From the NCBI RefSeq assembly GCF_014836535.1, contig NZ_JACSQP010000002.1:372001-436000 (forward strand): 64,000 bases of DNA, written 5' to 3'. Source of the stretch: Microbacterium pullorum (GTDB lineage: Bacteria; Actinomycetota; Actinomycetes; Actinomycetales; Microbacteriaceae). The position numbers were made by a program, and so were the translations under genes. Positions 58,024 to 64,000 of this stretch are shown piece by piece (position 1 is the stretch's first letter; every line of letters begins with the position of its first letter). Below the pieces are notes generated by a model. It was not told the DNA's origin. It worked only from the letters and a program-made list of their open reading frames with translations, and did no database searches.

Positions 58024-58883
58024 ACGGCGAGGGTGTTGGCGGCCAGCTGGGCGCACAGCTCGTCGAGGTCGACCTCGAGCTGTGCGGCCAGAAACCGCAC
58101 CGTCGCAGGGATCAGGTACGGCGCGTTGGGACGCCCCCGGTACGGCACCGGCGTGAGGAACGGCGCGTCGGTCTCGACCAGGATGCGCTCGCGCGGGGTC
58201 ACCGCGAGCGCGTCGCGCAGGTTCTGGGCATTCTTGAACGTCACGTTGCCGGCGAACGACAGGTAGTAGCCGGCGTCGGCGGCGATGCGCGCCATGTCGG
58301 CGTCGCCCGAGAAGCAGTGGAAGACGGTGCGCTCGGGGGCGCCGACGCGGCGCAGCGTCGCCAGCACCTCGTCGTGGGCCTCGCGATCGTGGATCTGCAT
58401 GGCGATGCCGTGACGCTTGGCGAGGGCGATGTGCGCCTCGAAGCTCTCGTACTGGGCGGGTTGCCCCTCGGGCCCCGTGCGGAAGAAGTCGAGGCCCGTC
58501 TCGCCGATCGCCCGCACGCGCGGCTGGGCGGCGAGCTCGTCGATCACGGCGATGGCCTCGGCCAGCATGCCCCGTTCGGCATACGCCGGTGCTTCGTTGG
58601 GGTGGATGGCGACGGCCGCGAGCACGCGCGGGTGCGACGCGGCGGCCCACGCCGACCATCGGCTGGAGTCGATGTCACCACCGGCCTGCACGACACCGAG
58701 CACGCCGACGTCGCCCGCGCGCGTCAGCTGCTCGTCGAGGCTGAGCCCGACTTCACCATCCTCGATCTCGAGGTGGGCGTGGTTGTCGTAGACCGCGACG
58801 GCCAGCGGCTCGGGGGCGGGCGGGTAACTGACGTCGCGCGCGCCCTTCTCCCGCTGCCGGACGTACTGGCTGGGGTCGGTCAT
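58002..58883 (-). CDS. TatD family hydrolase (metal-dependent DNase)
   Basis: A 293-residue amidohydrolase-fold enzyme with metal ligands in YDNHAHLEI, GETGLDFFRTG, MQIHDREAHDEV, FHCFSGD and ETDAPFLTPVPYRGRPN. TatD proteins are 3'-5' exonucleases or deoxyribonucleases. ATG at 58883 overlaps the metG stop by 4 nt. The metG-tatD pair belongs to the conserved array that elsewhere continues into rsmA; here that gene is 4.6 kb away because of the inserted module. Confidence 0.94.
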   Translation of the reverse strand: MTDPSQYVRQREKGARDVSYPPAPEPLAVAVYDNHAHLEIEDGEVGLSLDEQLTRAGDVGVLGVVQAGGDIDSSRWSAWAAASHPRVLAAVAIHPNEAPAYAERGMLAEAIAVIDELAAQPRVRAIGETGLDFFRTGPEGQPAQYESFEAHIALAKRHGIAMQIHDREAHDEVLATLRRVGAPERTVFHCFSGDADMARIAADAGYYLSFAGNVTFKNAQNLRDALAVTPRERILVETDAPFLTPVPYRGRPNAPYLIPATVRFLAAQLEVDLDELCAQLAANTLAVYGSFED

Positions 58884-60457
58884 GCGCTCTGTTCGACGCG
58901 GGGGAACAGTGGCGCGAGGCCGCTGACCGAGGCCCCGGCGGGCAGCTGCCCCCAGACGCCGGCGTCACGGATCGGCTGGTCCTGCAGCGCGCCCAGCGTG
59001 GCCGCGGCGCCGAGGGCGTCCCAGAGGATGCCGGTGGCATGCGGCATGACCGGCGACAGCAGCACGGTGAGGGCGCGCAGCCCTTCGGCTGCGGTGTACA
59101 GCACGGTGCCCAGGCGCTCGCGCTGGGCGTCGTCCTTCGCCAGCGCCCAGGGCTCGTTCTCGGTGATGTAGAGGTTCAGCGCGTCGACGATCGTCCAGAT
59201 CGCGGCGATGGCCTCGTCGGGGCGGAAACGCTCCATGGCGGCATCCGCGGCCGCTGCCGCGTCGGCGACGGTGCGCTGGATGCGGTGCTCGGCTTCGGTT
59301 TCGTCGCCGGCGGGCGGGACGATGCCCTCGAAGTACCGCTCGATCATCGCGACCGTGCGGGAGGCGAGGTTGCCGAAGCCGTTGGCGAGTTCGGCCTGGT
59401 AGCGGGCGGAGAGGTCCTCCCACGAGAACGAGCCGTCCTGACCGAAGGCGATGGCAGAGAGGAAGTAGAACCGGTATGCGTCGGATCCGAAGACGTCGGT
59501 GATCTCCGACGGGGCGATGCCGGTGAGCTTGGACTTGGACATCTTCTCGCCGCCGACCAGCAGCCAGCCGTGCGCGAAGACGCCGCGCGGCACCTCGACG
59601 CCGGCGGCCATGAGCATGGCGGGCCAGATGACGGCGTGGAACCGCAGGATGTCCTTGCCCACGACGTGGTAGGCCGGCCAACGGCGCTCGAACTGCTCGG
59701 GGTCGCTGCCGTAGCCGACGGCGGTGGCGTAGTTCAGCAGGGCGTCGACCCACACGTAGATGACGTGGGACTCGTCCCACGGGACGCCGATTCCCCAGTC
59801 GAAGGTCGACCGCGAGATGGAGAGGTCCTTGAGTCCGTTCTTGACGAACGAGATGACTTCGTTGCGGGCCGAGTCGGGGCGCACGAAGTCGGGGACGTCC
59901 TGGTAGAGCGCGAGCAGCTTGTCCTGGAACTCGCTGAGCTTGAAGAAGTAGTTCTTCTCCTGGAGCAGCTCGAGCGGCTTGGAGTGGATGGCGCAGACCT
60001 TGAGGCCTTCGAAGGCGCCGGTGCCGTCGACGATCTCGGATTCGGGCTTGAACTCCTCGCAGCCCACGCAGTACAGGGCCTCGTACTCGCCGGCGTAGAT
60101 GTAGCCGCGGTCGTAGAGGGTCTGGAAGAACGCCTGGACGTTGCGCTCGTGGCGGTCCTGGGTCGTGCGGATGAAGTCGTCGTTGGCGACGTCGAGGGTC
60201 TCCAGCAGGGGGAACCACGACTCGGTGACGAGCTTGTCCACCCACTGCTGCGGGGTGACGCCGTTGGCGGCGGCGGCACGCAGCATCTTCTGGCCGTGCT
60301 CATCGGTGCCGGTGAGCATCCAGGTGTCGTCGCCCGACTGGCGGTGCCAGCGCGCGAGGGTGTCCACCGCCACGGTGGTGTAGCCGTGGCCGATGTGGGG
60401 CACGTCGCTCGGGTAGTAGATCGGCGTCGTGATGTAGAAGGAGCGGCCTGAAGTCAC
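58880..60457 (-). CDS. metG: Methionine--tRNA ligase
   Basis: A 525-residue class I synthetase charging tRNA-Met. Signature motifs are PSDVPHIGHGYTTVAVDTLARWHRQ (HIGH) and GGEKMSKSKLTGI (KMSKS). The zinc knuckle region has CVGCEEF with a single CxxC pair, so it is the short MetRS type; the C-terminal tRNA-binding extension of E. coli enzyme is absent. It starts the metG-tatD operon. ATG at 60457 gives MTSGRSFYITTPIYYP, the family N-terminus. Confidence 0.96.
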   Translation of the reverse strand: MTSGRSFYITTPIYYPSDVPHIGHGYTTVAVDTLARWHRQSGDDTWMLTGTDEHGQKMLRAAAANGVTPQQWVDKLVTESWFPLLETLDVANDDFIRTTQDRHERNVQAFFQTLYDRGYIYAGEYEALYCVGCEEFKPESEIVDGTGAFEGLKVCAIHSKPLELLQEKNYFFKLSEFQDKLLALYQDVPDFVRPDSARNEVISFVKNGLKDLSISRSTFDWGIGVPWDESHVIYVWVDALLNYATAVGYGSDPEQFERRWPAYHVVGKDILRFHAVIWPAMLMAAGVEVPRGVFAHGWLLVGGEKMSKSKLTGIAPSEITDVFGSDAYRFYFLSAIAFGQDGSFSWEDLSARYQAELANGFGNLASRTVAMIERYFEGIVPPAGDETEAEHRIQRTVADAAAAADAAMERFRPDEAIAAIWTIVDALNLYITENEPWALAKDDAQRERLGTVLYTAAEGLRALTVLLSPVMPHATGILWDALGAAATLGALQDQPIRDAGVWGQLPAGASVSGLAPLFPRVEQSA

Positions 60458-60498
60458 CCGTCGATTCTAGGCGGGGCCGGCGGGCCGGATGCCGCCCG

Positions 60499-60999
60499 TT
60501 ACGGCGGCGGCATCGCTTCGACCACCGGGAACACCGGATACAGTCCCGCTTCGGGGTCGCTCGCCTCCGGCCGGAGGGTCTGGTGGCCGCGTGTTCCCCG
60601 CGCCGGAGCACGCCCCGGTCCCTTGCGTGGCACCGGTCGACCGTCGTAGCCGGGCCCGGCGAGCGGGTCGCGCTTCGCCCGTAGATCGCTGTCCCACCCG
60701 ATGCCGCCCGTCATCTTCTGGCGCAGCCGCTCGACCGCCGCCTCGAGCGAACCGAGCCCGTCGCGGGTCAGGTAGTACCAGCGCCATTGGAAGTCGCCGC
60801 GCACGTCGACGAAGCCGGCATCGCGCAGCATCCGCAGATGTTTGGAGACCGCGGTGCGGCTGATGCGGAATTCCGCACCGACGACCGCGGCGAGCTGACC
60901 GGCGGTGTGCTCGCCGTCGGCCAGCACCTCGACGAGCCGCCGCCGCACCGGCTCGGCCATGGCTTCGAACGGGTCGATCGTGCGCTTGTAGCGGTCCAT
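60499..60999 (-). CDS. ArsR-type winged-helix regulator
   Basis: A 166-residue regulator. DPFEAMAEPVRRRLVEVLADGEHTAGQLAAVVG is the ArsR N-terminal helix region, ISRTAVSKHLRMLRDAGFVDVRGDFQWRWYYL the recognition helix and wing. No metal-binding Cys motif is present, so it is probably not an arsenic sensor. A C-terminal 70-residue Gly/Pro/Arg-rich tail is unusual for the family. It is 41 bp upstream of metG on the same strand. Confidence 0.9.
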   Translation of the reverse strand: MDRYKRTIDPFEAMAEPVRRRLVEVLADGEHTAGQLAAVVGAEFRISRTAVSKHLRMLRDAGFVDVRGDFQWRWYYLTRDGLGSLEAAVERLRQKMTGGIGWDSDLRAKRDPLAGPGYDGRPVPRKGPGRAPARGTRGHQTLRPEASDPEAGLYPVFPVVEAMPPP

Positions 61000-61359
61000 G
61001 GGCGCACGTTACGCACCGCGTCCGACACCGCCGCCACCGCGACCCCGCCCGGTGTGTGCCGTGTGCCGTGTGCGGGGCGCCGCCCGCTCGGTCGTGAGCG
61101 CAGACACTTTCTCGATTGCGCATGTGACTTCCCGCTCACACAGCGAGAGCCGCGGGCCCGTGAGCTGTGTGAGCGGGAACTCACAGGGCGATACCCGCGA
61201 GTCCGTCTGGATCGGGATCGCGCCCGAAGATGCGAGCGGCGGCGGCGTTGCGGTGCGTGTGAGCGGGAACTCACGTGCGGAATCGAGAGGAACGATGCCC
61301 CCTCGCCTCGGCGACCGGGGGCGGGCAAGCACCCGGGCGGGCGGGCGGGCGGCGCGGGG
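61000..61359. repeat. 360-bp gene-free region with three copies of an 18-bp repeat
   Basis: TGTGAGCGGGAA(C/G)TCACA occurs at 61123-61140 (minus orientation), 61168-61185 (plus) and 61258-61275 (plus, last base G). Each can fold as a 5-6 bp stem GTGAG/CTCAC with a 6-nt CGGGAA loop. The three copies share flanks GTGT...GC. No gene with a ribosome site is visible here; short open frames in the region are probably not coding. It may be a dispersed intergenic element, a regulator site array or a small RNA locus. Confidence 0.6.
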
Positions 61360-62376
61360 TCAGGCGCTCTCGCGCACGATGAGGGTCGTCGGCAGCACGA
61401 GGTCCGTCCGGGGCACGCCGTTGATCACGTCGATCAGTATCTCCACCATCGCGCTGCTGATCTGGCCCCAGGGCTGGCGCATCGTCGTCAGCGGCGGGTC
61501 GTGTGTCTCGGCGAGACCGGAATCGTCGAAGCCGGCGACGGCGAGATCTTCGGGCACGCGGCGTCCGGCACGGCGGGCCGCGGCGATCGCCCCGACGGCC
61601 ATGACATCGGATGCCGCGAACACGGCGTCGATGTCGGGCGCGCGCTCCAGCAGCCGGGTCATCGCGGCCGCGCCCGCCTCGCTCGAGTAGACATCCTGCT
61701 CGACGAGGTCGGGGTCGAACCGGTCACCCATCTCCTCGCGGAAGCCGACCAGCCGATAGCGGCCCCCCGAGGTGTCGTCGGGGCCGGTGATGACGGCGAT
61801 CTTCTGGTGGCCGCGATCGATGAGATGACGGGTCATGACGCGGGCGGACTCCGTCTCGTCCACCGAGACGGTCGGCACGTACATGCGGTGCCCCAGCGGC
61901 ACACCGGTGCACACCGTCGGTACGCCCGCCTCGATGAGCGAGGCCAGGAGCGGGTCGGATTCATGCGACGAGATCAGCAGCACACCGTCGACGTGGCCGG
62001 CGCGCACGTAGTGCTCGACGTTGGCCCGCTCGGCGGCGGTGTCGGCCACGAGCAGCACGAGAGTCATCGATCGCTGCGCGAGCGCCTCGGTCGCCCCCCG
62101 CAGCAGCAGGGCGAAGGTCGGGTCGGCGAACAGCAGCTGCTGGGGCTCCGTCAGCAGGAAGGCCAACGAACTCGACCGTCCGGTGGCGAGGCTCCGGGCG
62201 GCATGATTGGCGGTGTATCCGGTGCGGGTGATGGCATCCTCCACCGCTGCGCGCGCGTCGGGTGACACCCAGTGCCCACCGTTGATGACGCGCGAGACGG
62301 TGCCCCGCGACACGCCTGCGGCCGCCGCGACGTCGCGGATCGTCGGTCGGCGGCGACCATCTTTGAGATCCCCCAC
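61360..62376 (-). CDS. LacI family transcriptional regulator of galactan use (predicted)
   Basis: A 338-residue regulator. The N-terminal HTH has PTIRDVAAAAGVSRGTVSRVINGG; the ligand domain follows with SLAFLLTEPQQLLFADPTF, DGVLLISSH, IAVITGPDDTSGGRYRLVGF, AVFAASDVMAVGAIAAARRAG and DLAVAGFDDSG. GTG at 62376 is preferred because a longer GTG start at 62421 would lie inside the operator GTGACCGGTCAC (62410-62421). It is divergent from the GH42 gene and has an operator on each side. It probably represses both, with a galacto-oligosaccharide as inducer. Confidence 0.9.
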   Translation of the reverse strand: MGDLKDGRRRPTIRDVAAAAGVSRGTVSRVINGGHWVSPDARAAVEDAITRTGYTANHAARSLATGRSSSLAFLLTEPQQLLFADPTFALLLRGATEALAQRSMTLVLLVADTAAERANVEHYVRAGHVDGVLLISSHESDPLLASLIEAGVPTVCTGVPLGHRMYVPTVSVDETESARVMTRHLIDRGHQKIAVITGPDDTSGGRYRLVGFREEMGDRFDPDLVEQDVYSSEAGAAAMTRLLERAPDIDAVFAASDVMAVGAIAAARRAGRRVPEDLAVAGFDDSGLAETHDPPLTTMRQPWGQISSAMVEILIDVINGVPRTDLVLPTTLIVRESA

Positions 62377-62409
62377 ATCGAGTGACTTTACTCCCGCCCG
62401 ACGCACGCC

Positions 62410-62423
62410 GTGACCGGTCACAG
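62410..62423. promoter_or_regulatory. LacI-type operator at the regulator gene
   Basis: GTGACCGGTCACAG, with a 12-bp perfect palindrome GTGACCGGTCAC at 62410-62421. It lies 34 bp upstream of the lacI-type gene start, suggesting autoregulation. It shares its right half with the sites at 41967 and 62482. Confidence 0.75.
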
Positions 62424-62481
62424 TTCGATAACGCGACCTGCACCACCCACGTCGAGGACGTAGGCTGTCATCACCACCTGG

Positions 62482-62493
62482 GACCGGTCACAG
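62482..62493. promoter_or_regulatory. LacI-type operator upstream of the GH42 gene
   Basis: GACCGGTCACAG, with 8-bp symmetric core GACCGGTC and a degraded left arm (GG in place of GTG). It lies 38 bp before the GH42 start and 60 bp from the regulator operator. Confidence 0.7.
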
Positions 62494-62530
62494 AAGACGA
62501 AACGGTCCCCTGAATCCGAGGAAGAGTTCG

Positions 62531-64000
62531 ATGACCTCGACCCCCCGTTGGCCCGATATCGACGGCATCGCCTACGGCGGTGACTACACCCCCGAGCAGT
62601 GGTCGCGTGAGACCTGGCGTGAAGACGTCACCCTCATGCGCGAGGCGGGCGTGAACCTCGTCAGCATCGGGATCTTCGCGTGGGCGCTGCTGGAGACGGC
62701 CGAGGGCGAGTTCGACTTCACCTGGATGGACGAGGTCGTGGAGCTGCTGCACGAGAACGGCATCCGGGTCGACATGGGCACCCCGACCGCCTCCCCCCCG
62801 GCGTGGTTCTTCGCCGCACACCCCGACGCCCGCGTCGTCACCCGCGACGGCGTGACCCTCGGTTTCGGCGCCCGCGGCATGGCGTCGCACTCCGCACCGG
62901 CCTACCGCGAGGCCGCGGTGCGCATCACCACCGAGCTGGCCAAGCGCTACGGCAACCACCCCGCCGTCGTGCTCTGGCACGTGCACAACGAGTACGGCGT
63001 CCCGGTCGGCGAGGACTACTCGCCCCACGCCGTGCGCGAATGGCGGCTGTGGCTGCAGGAGCGGTACGGCTCCCTCGACGCACTCAACGCCGCGTGGGGC
63101 ACCGCCTTCTGGGGTCAGCACTACACCGCCTGGGAACACGTCGGCGCCCCGGCCGCCGCGCCCTCGACGGTCAACCCCGCCCAGCGCCTGGACTACGCAC
63201 GCTTCACCGACCACCAGCTGCGCGCCTGCTTCATCGCCGAGCGCGACGCGATCCGCGCGCACAGCGACCGGCCCATCACGACCAACTTCATGGCCAACCA
63301 GCACAACGGCTGCGACCTGTGGGCCTGGGCGCGCGAAGTCGACATCGTCTCGGACGACCACTACCTGTGGGCGGCCGACGAAGAGGGCGAGATCGGCCTG
63401 GCCATCGCCGCCGACCTCACCCGCTCGGTCGGCGGCGGCAAGCCGTGGATCCTCATGGAGCACTCCACCTCTGCGGTGAACTGGCAGCCGCGCAACGTCG
63501 CCAAGCGCCCCGGTGAGATGGCCCGCAACTCGCTGGCGCACCTCGGCCGCGGCGCCGACGCCATCCTCTTCTTCCAGTGGCGGGCCTCGCGCTCGGGCGC
63601 CGAGAAGTTCCACTCCGCGATGCTCCCGCATGCCGGCACCGAATCCCGCGTCTGGCGCGAGGTCGTCGATCTCGGCGCCAAGCTCGACCGCCTCGAGGAG
63701 GTGCGCGGCTCGCGCGTGCACGCCGATGTCGCCATCCTCTGGGACTTCGAGTCGTTCTGGGCGCAGGACCTGGAATGGCGCCCGTCCGAAGACGTCGGCC
63801 ACGACGAGCGCATCCGCGCCTACTACGAGCAGCTGTGGCGCGACGGCATCACCGTCGACTTCGCCCTGCCCGGCCAGGACCTCTCCGGTTACAAGCTCGT
63901 CATCGCCCCCGCGCAGTACATGCTGAGCCTCGCCGACGCGGACAACCTCAACCGCTACGTCCACGACGGCGGCACCCTCGTGGTGTCGTTCTTCTCGGCC
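62531..64000 (+). CDS. GH42 beta-galactosidase (N-terminal part, continues past the window)
   Basis: The first 490 codons are present. The GH42 barrel starts IAYGGDYTPEQWSRETW and EAGVNLVSIGIFAWALLET; the acid/base is Glu154 in WHVHNEYGVP and the nucleophile Glu310 in LMEHSTSAVNWQ. A trimerisation domain begins about residue 390. GH42 enzymes split terminal beta-galactosyl residues, including galactan oligosaccharides. The ATG at 62531 has GAGGAAG upstream. With the GH53 galactanase it forms the degradation route: secreted GH53 makes oligomers, GH42 processes them inside. Confidence 0.95.
   Translation, partial: MTSTPRWPDIDGIAYGGDYTPEQWSRETWREDVTLMREAGVNLVSIGIFAWALLETAEGEFDFTWMDEVVELLHENGIRVDMGTPTASPPAWFFAAHPDARVVTRDGVTLGFGARGMASHSAPAYREAAVRITTELAKRYGNHPAVVLWHVHNEYGVPVGEDYSPHAVREWRLWLQERYGSLDALNAAWGTAFWGQHYTAWEHVGAPAAAPSTVNPAQRLDYARFTDHQLRACFIAERDAIRAHSDRPITTNFMANQHNGCDLWAWAREVDIVSDDHYLWAADEEGEIGLAIAADLTRSVGGGKPWILMEHSTSAVNWQPRNVAKRPGEMARNSLAHLGRGADAILFFQWRASRSGAEKFHSAMLPHAGTESRVWREVVDLGAKLDRLEEVRGSRVHADVAILWDFESFWAQDLEWRPSEDVGHDERIRAYYEQLWRDGITVDFALPGQDLSGYKLVIAPAQYMLSLADADNLNRYVHDGGTLVVSFFSA

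Noticed and set aside
61000..61359. A short CRISPR array from the repeated 18-mer
   Set aside because: Only three copies, in mixed orientation and with irregular spacing, and no cas genes.
60998..61690. A 230-codon plus-strand frame in the repeat region
   Set aside because: It runs through the hairpin repeats and into the lacI gene antisense, with no ribosome site.

Overview
The window is chromosomal DNA of a high-GC actinobacterium, most likely Microbacterium or a close relative in the Microbacteriaceae. The GC-rich coding, many GTG starts, frequent 4-nt ATGA/GTGA stop-start overlaps, and protein families (DUF501, DUF1918, type II NADH dehydrogenase, Eis-like acetyltransferase) all fit. I see no phage, insertion sequence, plasmid gene or CRISPR array.

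The backbone is a shared actinobacterial housekeeping block, in the order eno-ftsB-DUF501, mazG, mfd, pth-rplY, prs-glmU, ispE-rsmA, tatD-metG. Mycobacteria carry the same genes in a comparable block. Accessory islands interrupt it.

Region by region: 1-2797 holds a LemA-type protein fragment and a sugar-lactone oxidase / PLP-enzyme pair. 2993-8219 holds a UAA tRNA and the minus-strand run eno-ftsB-DUF501-S8 protease-ndh. 8329-18962 holds an O-methyltransferase, a small membrane protein/HTH operon behind an operator-rich promoter, hisS, mazG, nhaA, ppc and gdhA. 19022-24547 holds mfd, pth and rplY. 24868-27647 holds the gluconate-shunt genes gntK and gnd (divergent) and a VanZ-like gene. 27693-32929 holds a two-component system convergent with a flavin-based extracytosolic electron-transfer operon (FMN_bind lipoprotein, ApbE, RnfD/NqrB-like plus FNR reductase). 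33001-38289 holds a P-type ATPase, prs, glmU and tRNA-Gln.

38338-41937 encodes a very large secreted GH53 galactanase. 42069-50495 holds a MarR regulator, a pseudouridine synthase, an ABC-F ATPase, an OpuC/OsmF-type compatible-solute ABC importer, a DUF427 protein and an Eis-like acetyltransferase. 50511-53368 is ispE-aldo/keto reductase-rsmA. 53565-58023 is a plus-strand three-gene module (processive GT2 synthase, HlyD-like adaptor, GH81 beta-1,3-glucanase lipoprotein) that looks like a beta-glucan exopolysaccharide machine set inside the housekeeping array. 58002-60999 holds tatD, metG and an ArsR regulator. 61360-64000 holds a LacI regulator and the start of a GH42 beta-galactosidase.

Two systems stand out. 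One is the putative beta-1,3-glucan synthase/adaptor/hydrolase module at 53565-58023. The other is a galactan-utilisation regulon: the same GACCGGTCACAG operator lies before the GH53 galactanase, before the LacI gene and before the GH42 gene, linking loci about 20 kb apart.

The only gene-free stretch above 300 bases is 61000-61359, which carries three copies of an 18-bp repeat. All functional assignments come from reading motifs and from family knowledge; no database search was possible.
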